Positions 36,920 to 46,032 of a stretch of 64,000 nt of DNA are shown here, piece by piece. The notes beneath the pieces are model-generated. The model had not been told where the DNA came from. It searched no databases and worked only from the letters and a program-made list of their open reading frames with translations. The stretch comes from Burkholderiales bacterium GJ-E10 (GTDB lineage: Bacteria; Pseudomonadota; Gammaproteobacteria; Burkholderiales; Burkholderiaceae_F): the NCBI GenBank assembly GCA_000828975.1, contig AP014683.1, positions 2,499,700 to 2,563,699 on the forward strand, given 5' to 3'. Both the position numbers and the translations under genes were made by a program. The stretch's first letter is position 1. The number at the start of each line of letters is the position of its first letter.

Positions 36920-37336
36920 TCAAAACAATTCGACCGAACCCGAAGCCATCTCCGCCTGCCGGACGGGATGCGGGTGCTCGACGGTGATCCCCTGAGCGGG
37001 ATCGCCGCACCAATCCTGCAGGCGCGCCTCCAGGGCAAGGAGCCGCCGCTGCGCATGCCCCGTAAGCTGGCTCGCCATATCCTGGAACTGCAGCGCCGTG
37101 ATGGCACTGCCAAGCGCGTCCTGGAACCGACGCCGCTCGTCGTCGCTGCGCCGCAGCGTGCCGGACTCCAGGGCCGCAACCTCATGGAAGCTGGCGAGCA
37201 GGCGCGACGCCGCGTCGTTGAACAGGCGCTGCAGTCGATCCAGGTCGGCCTCGATCGCGGCACACTCCTGCGCCGCGTCGCGGCGGGCCTCGGGGAGCGG
37301 CGGGGCATTTTCGGAACTGACTTCGGGTCTCATCAT
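36920..37336 (-). CDS. Short CheZ-like protein, candidate CheY phosphatase
   Basis: 138 residues, mostly helical and rich in Ala, Arg and Gln. The segment ALQFQDMASQLTGHAQRRL resembles the E. coli CheZ active helix (AQDFQDLTGQV): D86 and Q90 reproduce the catalytic D-x-x-x-Q spacing. A Pro-rich linker leads to the C-terminal SGSVELF, placed like the CheY-binding tail peptide of CheZ. It is encoded 24 bases upstream of cheY and no classical cheZ (about 210 residues) is seen. The activity is inferred from this motif and position. The start (37336, MMRPEVSSEN) lacks a clear ribosome site and could be elsewhere. Confidence 0.65.
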   Translation of the reverse strand: MMRPEVSSENAPPLPEARRDAAQECAAIEADLDRLQRLFNDAASRLLASFHEVAALESGTLRRSDDERRRFQDALGSAITALQFQDMASQLTGHAQRRLLALEARLQDWCGDPAQGITVEHPHPVRQAEMASGSVELF

Positions 37337-37561
37337 CGCCGTTTCGGTTCGCGCCTGGGTTCCGGCATCTGGCGCCGTGGAGCAAGTGTCTGCGACCGGC
37401 GTACGGCCCGATACGGTGAAAAGCCGGAAAAAAACGGGGAACCTCGGATCAAACCGCCTTCCTCCCGTTTCGACAGATGCTCGGCACCCGCCCGCAGGCG
37501 ACACTTTTTCCGAGGATTCATAGGTGTTCCGGCCGGTTTTGCGCCAGAATCCGGCCTTGCC

Positions 37562-38728
37562 ATGGTTCCGACGCTTTCCGCTCCCCCCACCCAACTGCTG
37601 GTGGTCGAGGATTCCGAACTCGACTACGAGTTGCTGCTCGCCCTGCTGGCGCGCAGCGGCCACCCGGTGCGCGCGCGCCGGGTGGAGGATGAAGCGGGAA
37701 TGCGCGGCGCGCTCCGCGACGGCGTGGTGGACATCGTGATCACCGATCACACCATGCCCCGCTTCGACGCCTTTGCGGCGCTGTGCGTCGCCAAGGAACA
37801 CGATCCGGATCTGCCGGTGATCGTCGTGTCCGGCGAGATGTCGGAGGATCTGGCCGTGGCGGCCCTGCGCGCGGGCGCAGACGACTTCATTCTCAAATCG
37901 CGCATGTCGCGGATCGGCCCGGCGATCGCCCGCAGCCTGCAGGCCGCGACCGAGCGGCGCGCCGGCCGGGAAGCCGCCGCGGCGCTGGCGGAAAGCGAAA
38001 GCCGGCTGCGCGCGCTCACGCGCCACCTCGAAACGGTCAAGGAAGAGGAACGCCGCCGGATCGCGCGGGAAATCCATGACGACATCGGCGCCACCCTGAC
38101 CGCCATGCGCTTCGAGCTGGTCAGCCTGGCGCGGCAATTGCAGGGACGGCAACCGGGGCAGGATCCAGGGCAGAACCCCGAGCGGGCCGATGCCGGGCCG
38201 AGACTGCGCGCCATCTCGAATCTGCTGGAACAGGCGGTGGCGGCAAGCCACCGCATCCAGCACAACCTGCGCCCGCCGGTACTGGATGCCGGCCTGGTGG
38301 CCGCCCTGCAGTGGCTGGTGCAGAGCTTCGCCTCGCGCACCGCCATCCCGGCCCGGTTTGAGACCAATCGCGAAGACATCCCGCTGCCCGCCGAGTGCGC
38401 TGCCGCGATGTACCGGGTCGCACAGGAATCGCTGTCCAATATCTCCAAGTATGCGCAGGCACAGCGGGTTGCCGTGCAGCTGTTTGCGGCGCCGGAGGAG
38501 GTCACGCTGGAGGTCAGCGACGACGGCGTGGGATTCGATCCGGGCATGCTGCAGGCCACTCCGGGATTCGGCATCCGCGGCCTGGTCGAGCGTGCGCGCG
38601 GCCTGGGCGGCTGGGCCGAAATCAGTTCGGCCCCGAGCCGCGGCACGACCGTGATGTTCTGCGTTCCCACCCATGGCGAACCGAAACCGGAGCAGACATC
38701 CGGATTTCCTTCGGAAGATCCCCAGTGA
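37562..38728 (+). CDS. Sensor kinase with N-terminal receiver domain (REC-HisKA_3)
   Basis: 388 residues, no membrane segment. Receiver domain at 10-125 (E16-D17, phosphoacceptor D62 in VITDHTMPRFD). A coiled linker (about 130-160) leads to the NarX/DegS-type dimerisation domain with H172 (RRIAREIHDDIG) and a HATPase (SNISKYAQAQRV, VSDDGVGFD, GFGIRGLVERARGLGG). A receiver directly upstream of a HisKA_3 kinase suggests it takes its signal from another kinase. It overlaps the next gene as GTGA, so the regulator downstream is its likely partner. Divergent from the chemotaxis operon, with 225 bases between. Confidence 0.9.
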   Translation: MVPTLSAPPTQLLVVEDSELDYELLLALLARSGHPVRARRVEDEAGMRGALRDGVVDIVITDHTMPRFDAFAALCVAKEHDPDLPVIVVSGEMSEDLAVAALRAGADDFILKSRMSRIGPAIARSLQAATERRAGREAAAALAESESRLRALTRHLETVKEEERRRIAREIHDDIGATLTAMRFELVSLARQLQGRQPGQDPGQNPERADAGPRLRAISNLLEQAVAASHRIQHNLRPPVLDAGLVAALQWLVQSFASRTAIPARFETNREDIPLPAECAAAMYRVAQESLSNISKYAQAQRVAVQLFAAPEEVTLEVSDDGVGFDPGMLQATPGFGIRGLVERARGLGGWAEISSAPSRGTTVMFCVPTHGEPKPEQTSGFPSEDPQ

Positions 38729-39363
38729 AGCTCAAGACCATCGTCGTCGACGACCATGCCATCGTGCGCCGCGGGATCGTGCAGATCCTCTCCGATCATC
38801 CGGGAATCGAACTCGTGGGAGAGGCCGGCGACTACGGCCAGTTGCGCACGCTGCTCCGACGCAGCGGCGATCCGGACCTCCTGGTGATCGACGTCAACCT
38901 TCCCGGCAAGGACGGCATCGAGATCCTGAAGACCCTCCTGGGGGAATTGCCGCGGCTCAAGGTCCTGGTGGTCAGCATGTACCCGGAGGAGCAGTACGCG
39001 GTGCGCGCGTTCCGCGCCGGCGCCGCCGGGTACCTGAACAAGGCGGGAGCGCCGGAAAAACTCATCGAGGCGGTCGAGCAGATCGCCAACGGCCGCAAAT
39101 ACGTCACGCCCGAAATCGCCCAGGCGCTGATCGAGAACCTGAACGCCCCGGAACAAGGGCTGCCGCACGAACGGCTGTCCGATCGGGAATTCCAGACGCT
39201 GCGGCTGATCGCAACCGGCCACAGGCTGGCGGACATCGCCGAAGCGCTCGCACTCAGTCCGAAGACCGTGAGTGTCTACCGGGCGCGGATCCTGGAAAAG
39301 ATGGGCATGGAGAACAACGCCGAGCTGACGCACTACGCGATCAAGCACGGGCTCGTGGAATAG
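38725..39363 (+). CDS. NarL/FixJ-type response regulator
   Basis: 212 residues: receiver (VVDDHAIVRRGIVQIL; phosphoacceptor D56) and a LuxR-type helix-turn-helix at about 148-208 (LSDREFQTLRLIATGHRLAD, then LSPKTVSVYRARILEKM). The GTG start overlaps the kinase stop. Probably a transcription factor activated by the upstream REC-HisKA_3 kinase; its targets are not visible. Its 3' end overlaps the convergent GGDEF-EAL gene by 23 bases. Confidence 0.93.
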   Translation: MKLKTIVVDDHAIVRRGIVQILSDHPGIELVGEAGDYGQLRTLLRRSGDPDLLVIDVNLPGKDGIEILKTLLGELPRLKVLVVSMYPEEQYAVRAFRAGAAGYLNKAGAPEKLIEAVEQIANGRKYVTPEIAQALIENLNAPEQGLPHERLSDREFQTLRLIATGHRLADIAEALALSPKTVSVYRARILEKMGMENNAELTHYAIKHGLVE

Positions 39364-41599
39364 CGCGGACGGCACCGGCGGCCGTGCCGTCGACCCACTG
39401 CAGAAAGCGATCCGCCGACAGCGGCGGGGCATACAGAAACCCCTGCACGATCCGGCATCCTTGCTGCGCCAGCATGTCTCGCTGCCCTTCGGTCTCGACG
39501 CCTTCCGCAACGAGTTGCAGCTTCAAGGCCTGGGTCATCGCGATGATCGCCGCGACGATGGCCGCGGCATCGTCGTCCGACTCCAGTTCCGCGACGAACG
39601 AGCGGTCGATCTTGATCGTGTCGATCGGCAGGCGCCGCAGATAGGCAAGCGAGGAATATCCGGTGCCAAAGTCGTCGATGGCGATCGGCACGCCCAGTTC
39701 GCGGAATTCGTGAAGCAGGTCCTTGGCAACCTTGAGATCCCGCATCAGGACCGTCTCGGTGATCTCGATTTCGAGTTGCGAGCGCGCAACGCCGTTGTGC
39801 TCGAGCGCTGCCCGGACGAGCCCGACGAGATTGCCGCGCTGGAGCAGGATCGAGGAAATGTTCACCGCGACCGGCACCGCCCTCATGTGGCGGCGATCCC
39901 ATTCCGGCGCCCACATCCGCATCTGCCGGCATGCCTCGGCAAGCGCCCATTCGGTGATCGGGACGATGAGATTGCTGTCCTCGGCCGCGCGGATGAACTC
40001 GGCCGGCGCGACCAGTTCCCCGTCCCGGCGCCAGCGCAGCAAGGCCTCGGCACCGACCACGGAGCCGGTTGCGACCTCGACCTTCGGCTGGTAGTGGAGG
40101 ACGAGTTCATCGCGTTCCAGCGCCCGACGCAAACCCGCCTCGAGGCTCCAACGGGTCTTCACCGCCGTATTCATCGACTCTTCGAATGCCTGCCAGGATC
40201 CGCCGCCGCGCTTCTTCACCTCGTACATCGCCATGTCGGCCTTGCGCAGCAGGCTGTCGACGTCGTCACCGTCGCGCGGGAACATGGCGATGCCGATCGA
40301 GGTGGTCACGTGCACCGTATGGCCGAAACAATCGATCGGAACCCGGATTGCATCGATCAGCCTCCGCATGACCCGGTCGATGTCGTCGGCGCAGAACAGG
40401 TTGGTCAGCAGGACCGTGAACTCGTCGCCGCCCAGACGGGCGACCCGGCTGTCCGGCGGCACATCTTCCTGGACACCCAGGCGAGCCGATTCCGATCGCG
40501 TGCGTCGTGCCCCCCGCGACGCGACACGGGCCACCGTGTCGGTCTCTCGGATGGTCGCATGCAGGCGCCACGCCACTTCGCGCAGCACCTGATCGCCGAC
40601 GTCGTGGCCCAGGGTGTCGTTGATCTGCTTGAATCGGTCGACGTCGAGGAACAGCAGCGCGAGGGGGGCCTCCTCCACCTTGGCCCGCGCCAGCGTCACG
40701 CCGAACTCTTCGACGAGGAAGCGCCGGTTCGGCAGGCCGGTCAGGCTGTCATAGTTCGCGAGGCGGCGGATCTGGTCCTCCGCCTGCCGGCGTTCGGTCA
40801 CGTCCTGGATCACGCCGTGCAGACCGGTCGCCCGGCCGGCGGCGTCGTATTCGAACTCCGCCTCGACGCGGGCGATCTTTCCGCCGCCGTCGGCACACGC
40901 CAGGCCGCACTCGAAGGTCATCGCCGTGCCATTGCGCAAGCCGTCCCGCAGCAGGGATGCGACGCGCCCGCGGTCCTCCGGGGCGATCCGCGACCAGGCC
41001 CCCCAGATCGACGGCGCCCGGTCTTCCGGACCGAAGCCGGCGACGGTGCGGAACTCCTCGGAAACCCGAATGCTGCGCTGACGGAAATCCCACTCCCAGC
41101 TGCCGAGACGGGCGATCCGCTGCGCCTTGCTCAACTTCTCCTGGCTGGCGAGCAGTTCTTCCCGGGTATGGGCCGCCCGCAGCAGATAGCGCAGGCGTTC
41201 GGAGAGCAGCATCCATTGACCGCTCGACTTGACGAAGAAATCGGTTGCGCCGGCCTCGTAGGCGCGGGCGACGGACGACTCGTCATCGAGTCCGGTCAAC
41301 ATCAGGATGGGAACATGCTGCCCGCCGGGAAGCCGCCGGATCCGCTCACAGGTCGCAAATCCGTCCGGCGGCGGCATCAGGGCATCGAGCACGACCACCT
41401 GGGGGCATTCGGCTGCGAACCGTTCCAGCGCGACGCCCCCGCCGTCGGCCTCGACGACGCGCCAACCTCGCTCGGCAAGGGCGGCCGAGGTCAGCATGCG
41501 CATCACCGGATCGTCGTCGACGAGCAGCACCGTATCGCGCGCCTCCCCGGCGCCGTCCCGCTCCACCGACGCCTCCGCGACGCGCAGCGGCAGATTCAC
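39341..41599 (-). CDS. REC-PAS-GGDEF-EAL cyclic-di-GMP protein
   Basis: 752 residues, cytoplasmic. Receiver (22-140, D72 in [12 protein letters not shown]), PAS with PAC (about 160-272), diguanylate cyclase (280-470, intact GGDEF at 390-394), and phosphodiesterase (485-740, E518-A-L and later [10 protein letters not shown]). Both output motifs are intact, so it could make, break or only sense c-di-GMP. The cyclase has an extra segment at about 359-386 (basic, with a repeat of the VAR strand) just before GGDEF. GTG at 41599 overlaps the stop of the hybrid kinase, so the kinase is its likely phosphodonor. Confidence 0.92.
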   Translation of the reverse strand: MNLPLRVAEASVERDGAGEARDTVLLVDDDPVMRMLTSAALAERGWRVVEADGGGVALERFAAECPQVVVLDALMPPPDGFATCERIRRLPGGQHVPILMLTGLDDESSVARAYEAGATDFFVKSSGQWMLLSERLRYLLRAAHTREELLASQEKLSKAQRIARLGSWEWDFRQRSIRVSEEFRTVAGFGPEDRAPSIWGAWSRIAPEDRGRVASLLRDGLRNGTAMTFECGLACADGGGKIARVEAEFEYDAAGRATGLHGVIQDVTERRQAEDQIRRLANYDSLTGLPNRRFLVEEFGVTLARAKVEEAPLALLFLDVDRFKQINDTLGHDVGDQVLREVAWRLHATIRETDTVARVASRGARRTRSESARLGVQEDVPPDSRVARLGGDEFTVLLTNLFCADDIDRVMRRLIDAIRVPIDCFGHTVHVTTSIGIAMFPRDGDDVDSLLRKADMAMYEVKKRGGGSWQAFEESMNTAVKTRWSLEAGLRRALERDELVLHYQPKVEVATGSVVGAEALLRWRRDGELVAPAEFIRAAEDSNLIVPITEWALAEACRQMRMWAPEWDRRHMRAVPVAVNISSILLQRGNLVGLVRAALEHNGVARSQLEIEITETVLMRDLKVAKDLLHEFRELGVPIAIDDFGTGYSSLAYLRRLPIDTIKIDRSFVAELESDDDAAAIVAAIIAMTQALKLQLVAEGVETEGQRDMLAQQGCRIVQGFLYAPPLSADRFLQWVDGTAAGAVRAIPRARA

Positions 41600-44181
41600 C
41601 GCGACACCTCGGCGCAGATCTCCGCTTCGGGTTCGCCGCCACCGGGATTGCACCCCGTCGCCCGCGCCGAACAGACCGCCTCCAGCGCTTGCAGGGCGCC
41701 GGCACGAAGCGCGCGCGCGGAGCGCCACGACTCCCGCGCCGCATCCGCCTTTTCCTGGCGTAGCAGCGCCTCGACCTGGGTGCAGATCCGCGCGAGCGCC
41801 AGGGCGCCCAGGTTCGCGCTCGAGGATTTCAGGGTATGCACCGCCCGGATCACGGCAGGGAAATCGTTGCCGTCGAAGCCGCGGTCGGCGTCGGCGACCA
41901 ACGTACCGGACGACTCGGCAAAGGTCGCGACGAGACGGCGCAGCAGATCCCGGGCGCCGTTTCGTTCCAGCGCCAGGATCGGCTCCAGTGCGCTGCCATC
42001 GAGCGTGTCGTCCGCGGCCTCCGCCGTCGCGGTGTGCTCTCCACCGGCCATGCCGTCCGGCATCGCGGCCCGCCGCGCTCCGTCCCGGATACACCAGCGC
42101 GCCAGCGCTGCCGCCAGTTCCCGCTGGCGAAACGGCTTGGCGACATGGTCCGTGAATCCGGCGTCCAGGCAACGCTGGGCATCGCCGCTCAATGCGTTGG
42201 CCGTCAGCGCGATCACCGGCATCCCCCGCGCCTGCGCCAGATCGTGCTGGCGGTAGTCGGGGTCGCGGATCCGGCGCACCGCCTCGAACCCGTCCAGATT
42301 CGGCATCTGGCAGTCCATGAGCACGGCGTCGAACCGACCCCGCTCGAGTGCGTCCAAGGCCTGCGAGCCATCCGGAACCAACTCGATCGTGCAGCCGAAC
42401 GCGGCCAGCATCGCGCGCACGACTTCCTGGTTGACGGCGTTGTCTTCGGCAACCAGCACCCGCAAGCCCGCCAGGCCGGCGTCCCAGGACGGCGGCGCCT
42501 GCACCGACGGCGCCCGCGAGCCCGACTCGAGAACGGCGGCAATGCTGGCAATGAGATCGTTCTGGCGCACCGGCTTCGACAGATAGGCGTCGATGCCGAG
42601 ATCGTGCGCCTGACGGACCTCATCGCGCCCCGACACCGAGGTGAGCATCACCAGGCGCAGGCCCCGCATCGCGGGGTCCGACCGGATCTGTTCGACCAGT
42701 TCCATCCCGCTCATCACCGGCATTTTCATGTCGATCACCGCGCCGTCGAAGGGCCGGTGCGACTGCACGGCGACGCGCAGCATCTGCAGGGCCTGACGGC
42801 CGTTTTCGGCGCAGGCGCAATCGATCGCCAGGGCGCTCAACTGCTCCTCCAGGATCTGTCGGTTGGTGGGGTTGTCCTCGACGATCAGAATCCGCCTGCC
42901 CGCCATAGACCCGACGCAGGCGACGGCGCGCGGCACCATCGTCGGGTCGCCTTCCGGCATCGGCACCTCGATCCGGAACACCGACCCTTCGCCAACCCGG
43001 CTCATCGCCAGGATGCGCCCCCCCATCAACTCGGCGAGCTGGCGCGAGATCGCCAGACCCAGTCCCGTCCCGCCATAGCGCCGGGAGGACGACTGGTCGG
43101 CCTGCATGAAACTCGAGAACAGGCGTTCCTGCACTTCCGGCCGCATGCCGATCCCGGTATCCCGAACCTCGAACACGACGCGCAGCGGGCCGACGGTCTC
43201 CCGATCGGGGAGCGGCTCGGCCACGCTCACCGCCAGGACGACCTCGCCCCGCTCGGTGAACTTGATCGCGTTGCCGATGATGTTGGTGAGGATCTGGCGC
43301 AGTCGCGTCGGGTCGCCGCGCAGGGCCGGCGGCAGCCCCGGATCGATCCGGTACGCGAGTTCGATCCGCTTCTGATGGGCCCGCGGCGCGAGCATTTCGA
43401 TCAGGTCTTCGACCAGCGTGCGCAAATCGATGTCGATCGCCTCGATCTCCATCTTCCCCGCCTCAATCTTGGAGAAGTCCAGAATGTCGTTGATGACCTT
43501 CAGCAGCGCTTCGCCGGAACGATACAGAGATTCGATGTACCGTCTCTGACGGTCGTCGAGATCGGTACTCAACAGCAACTCGGCCATACCGAGTACGCCG
43601 TTCATCGGCGTGCGGATCTCGTGGCTCATGTTCGCCAGGAACTGGGACTTCGCCTGGTTCGCGTGCTCGGCGTTTTCCAGCGCGTCGGCGAGCGCCAGGC
43701 GCATCGAGCGCTCCTGGGTGATGTCGCGAACGATGACGAACGAATCCCGATCCTCGGGCGACGCCCCCATGCGCTTGATCTCCAGTTCCAGCCAACCAGC
43801 ATGCCCGCCGACCAATGCCGCCGGCAGGACGATGGCGGCGGAATCGGCTCCTGCCTCGATGCGCTGCTGGGTCTCGATGGCGGAATGCGAGTCGGCGCCA
43901 AAAAGGAGCGCGGCGAAGTTCTCACCGATGAGCCGGTCCGAGTCACCCCCGCACAGGCGGACCATGGCGGCATTGACCCACAGCGCGCGTCCCTCGCCGT
44001 CGACGACGGCGATCGCCTCGTCCATGCGATCGGCAATCGCCGCCAGGCGCGCCGCGTCCACCCGATCCCCGACGCTGCGGCCGCCGGTCGGCGCCGCCCC
44101 CGCAATCCGTACTGCTTCCACCATCCGCACCTGCATCGTTGCAACGCCGCGCGCGCCCCTGCCGATGGTCCGGCACGGCAC
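41596..44181 (-). CDS. BarA-like hybrid sensor kinase (PAS-HisKA-HATPase-REC-REC-HPt)
   Basis: 861 residues, no membrane helices. PAS (45-155), HisKA with H187 ([13 protein letters not shown]), HATPase (290-408; [22 protein letters not shown]), receiver 1 (429-550, D484), receiver 2 (572-695, D623) and HPt with H782 ([13 protein letters not shown]). The GTG at 44181 has AAGGAAAG upstream; an ATG at 44136 is the alternative. A full internal phosphorelay ending in HPt, coupled to a receiver-bearing GGDEF-EAL protein, suggests phosphate flow into c-di-GMP output. Confidence 0.93.
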   Translation of the reverse strand: MPCRTIGRGARGVATMQVRMVEAVRIAGAAPTGGRSVGDRVDAARLAAIADRMDEAIAVVDGEGRALWVNAAMVRLCGGDSDRLIGENFAALLFGADSHSAIETQQRIEAGADSAAIVLPAALVGGHAGWLELEIKRMGASPEDRDSFVIVRDITQERSMRLALADALENAEHANQAKSQFLANMSHEIRTPMNGVLGMAELLLSTDLDDRQRRYIESLYRSGEALLKVINDILDFSKIEAGKMEIEAIDIDLRTLVEDLIEMLAPRAHQKRIELAYRIDPGLPPALRGDPTRLRQILTNIIGNAIKFTERGEVVLAVSVAEPLPDRETVGPLRVVFEVRDTGIGMRPEVQERLFSSFMQADQSSSRRYGGTGLGLAISRQLAELMGGRILAMSRVGEGSVFRIEVPMPEGDPTMVPRAVACVGSMAGRRILIVEDNPTNRQILEEQLSALAIDCACAENGRQALQMLRVAVQSHRPFDGAVIDMKMPVMSGMELVEQIRSDPAMRGLRLVMLTSVSGRDEVRQAHDLGIDAYLSKPVRQNDLIASIAAVLESGSRAPSVQAPPSWDAGLAGLRVLVAEDNAVNQEVVRAMLAAFGCTIELVPDGSQALDALERGRFDAVLMDCQMPNLDGFEAVRRIRDPDYRQHDLAQARGMPVIALTANALSGDAQRCLDAGFTDHVAKPFRQRELAAALARWCIRDGARRAAMPDGMAGGEHTATAEAADDTLDGSALEPILALERNGARDLLRRLVATFAESSGTLVADADRGFDGNDFPAVIRAVHTLKSSSANLGALALARICTQVEALLRQEKADAARESWRSARALRAGALQALEAVCSARATGCNPGGGEPEAEICAEVSR

Positions 44182-44300
44182 GCTCTTTCCTTTTTAGCGC
44201 ATGCCTCGTTCCGCCAAACGCCCGAATACCGTGGAATTTCCGGCGAACGCCGGCGGAAACCCCGGCGGATGGCACAATCCGCGATACAGAGGAAACCACC

Positions 44301-45128
44301 ATGACCGCCCTGGCACTTGCCATCGCCGCGCTCGCCCTTGCCCTGCTGCTGGCGGTGGGGTTGCTGCACTTCCGGAAGACGGCGCGCCTCGAACGCGAAC
44401 TGCGGGCGGCCCAGGACGCTCTGGCCGAACAGGCCCGGCGCTTCGACGTCTCCACCCAGGAAATGGAAGGGGTCTCCTACGCCATCTCGCACGACCTGCG
44501 CTCGCCGCTGCGGATCGTCGAGGGGTTCGCGAACATCGTGCTGGAGGATTACGGCGATCGCCTCGACGGCATCGGCCGCGAGCACGTGCAGCGGATCGTG
44601 GGCGCGGCCATGCGCATGAACCGGATGATCGACGCGTTGCTGGGCATGGCGCAACGCACCAGCCGCGAGATCCGGCGGGAACCGGTGGACCTGAGCGGCC
44701 TGGGCGAGGAACTGGCGGAGGAACTATGCGCCAACGACGTGTCGCGGAAGGTCCATTTCGAGATCGCGCCCGACCTGGTTGCGGAGGGGGATCCGGTGCT
44801 GTTGCGGATCGCCCTGCAGAACCTGCTCGGCAACGCGTTCAAGTTCACGGCCAACGCAGTGCCGGCGCAGGTGACGTTCGGTCGTAAGGAGGAACGGGAG
44901 GGCGTGCCGGTGTATTTCGTGCGCGACAACGGCGCGGGGTTCGACATGCGCTTCGCCGACCGGATCTTCGGTCTGTTCCAGCGCTTCCATTCCCAGAACG
45001 AATTTCCAGGGACCGGGATCGGCCTGGCGACCGTGCAGCGGATCGTGCGCAAGCACGGGGGGGCGATCTGGGCAGAGTCCGAGCCCGGGAAAGGGGCGTG
45101 CTTCTATTTCACCTTGCGAGGAGGGTGA
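44301..45128 (+). CDS. Small membrane-anchored histidine kinase
   Basis: 275 residues. One N-terminal membrane helix (about 3-23) with almost no periplasmic part, a short coiled coil, HisKA with H64 (YAISHDLRSPLRIVEGF) and a HATPase (LGNAFKFTANA, DNGAGFDMRFADRIFGLFQRF, GTGIGLATVQRI). The DHp/HATPase type resembles bacteriophytochrome-class kinases. It has no sensor domain of its own, so input may come from a partner. GAGGAAACCACC precedes the ATG. Divergent from the hybrid kinase (119 bases), convergent with the ANTAR regulator. Confidence 0.9.
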   Translation: MTALALAIAALALALLLAVGLLHFRKTARLERELRAAQDALAEQARRFDVSTQEMEGVSYAISHDLRSPLRIVEGFANIVLEDYGDRLDGIGREHVQRIVGAAMRMNRMIDALLGMAQRTSREIRREPVDLSGLGEELAEELCANDVSRKVHFEIAPDLVAEGDPVLLRIALQNLLGNAFKFTANAVPAQVTFGRKEEREGVPVYFVRDNGAGFDMRFADRIFGLFQRFHSQNEFPGTGIGLATVQRIVRKHGGAIWAESEPGKGACFYFTLRGG

Positions 45129-45162
45129 CGGCTGCGATGACCGCGGCGCCGAGGGCGGCGAT

Positions 45163-45765
45163 TCAGCGGGGAATGGAATTGAGGCGGTTGGCCGCCTCCA
45201 CCATGCCCGTCGCCAGCGCGGCAACGTCCCCGCCTTCCGCCTGCGCCTGCGCCCGCAGCGCTTCGGCTGCGCGCCGGTAGTCGAGCCGCAACCGCTCCAT
45301 CAGGATCCCGATCGCGACCGATTCATCGAATCGGGCATCTCGCGATGGCGGCGGCGCGGGCCGCGGCGCGGCCACCGGCGGTCGGGTCCCCTGCGTGCGT
45401 GCCAAGGCCGCGCGCACCGCCGGCACGATCTGCTGGACATCCAGAGGCTTGACCAGGTACCCCAGCGCCCCCAGGCGCTTCGCCTCGTCGACGGTCTGGG
45501 AGTCGTTGAACGCGGAGAGGAACAGGAAATCGATCGGGGGAGTCAGCGAAGCGAGGTATCGCGCCACATCCATCCCCGACTTTCCCTGCATGCGCATGTC
45601 GAGAATCGCGAGCTGCGGCTTGTGCTGACGCGCCAGGAGAATCGCATCGTCGCCGTTGTCCGCCTCGATGACGTCGATCCCCGCCTGCCGCAGACCGGCA
45701 CACAAGGTGACCAGCACCAGCCGGTCATCGTCGACGACAAGCACCAGTGGAGAATCTGCACTCAT
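45163..45765 (-). CDS. ANTAR-domain response regulator (AmiR/NasT type)
   Basis: 200 residues: receiver (1-120; D12-D13, D56 in LAILDMRMQGKSG), Pro/Ala linker, and C-terminal ANTAR RNA-binding domain (AIGILMERLRLDYRRAAEALRAQA). ANTAR proteins bind paired RNA hairpins and prevent transcription termination. The ATG at 45765 overlaps the stop of the kinase remnant (ATGA) and has GGAGGAGG upstream, so it was co-translated with the kinase before the insertion. Confidence 0.9.
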   Translation of the reverse strand: MSADSPLVLVVDDDRLVLVTLCAGLRQAGIDVIEADNGDDAILLARQHKPQLAILDMRMQGKSGMDVARYLASLTPPIDFLFLSAFNDSQTVDEAKRLGALGYLVKPLDVQQIVPAVRAALARTQGTRPPVAAPRPAPPPSRDARFDESVAIGILMERLRLDYRRAAEALRAQAQAEGGDVAALATGMVEAANRLNSIPR

Positions 45766-45896
45766 TCCGCCTCCTCCCGGATCGCCGGGGGCGCAAGGTC
45801 GAGCGATGCCCGCACCACCGGTCCGAGCGCCTCGATCCGCAAGCGCGCGCCGCGCCGCGGCAATAATGCCTTGATCAGCGACAGTCCCGAAACCCC
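45762..45896 (-). pseudogene. 3' remnant of the eight-PAS sensor kinase
   Basis: Encodes VSGLSLIKALLPRRGARLRI to REEAE, the end of a HATPase domain, in frame with the 5' part at 47470 onward once the element and one ACCCC copy are removed. The frame continues into the insertion sequence but has no start codon of its own there. Confidence 0.88.
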
Positions 45897-45902
45897 AGTC
45901 TT

Positions 45903-45966
45903 TTCCAACGAGGTGTGAGCCTGGAGCGGGGTCCGTGATTCCAGCGAGGTATGAGCCTGGAGGGGT
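45903..45966 (+). repeat. Tandem transposase-binding-type repeats at the left end
   Basis: Two copies of TTCCA(A/G)CGAGGT(G/A)TGAGCC (45903 onward and 45939 onward, period 36) are followed by TGGAGCGGG or TGGAGGGGT. A third, inverted copy lies at the right end (47440-47464). Asymmetric multiple end repeats suggest several transposase binding sites. Confidence 0.8.
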
Positions 45967-46032
45967 TCTGTAGGAGGCGGTTGGCCGGCTGAGGGGCCGT
46001 CGCCCCCGGGAGGCGCGTCGATCATCGAGGGC

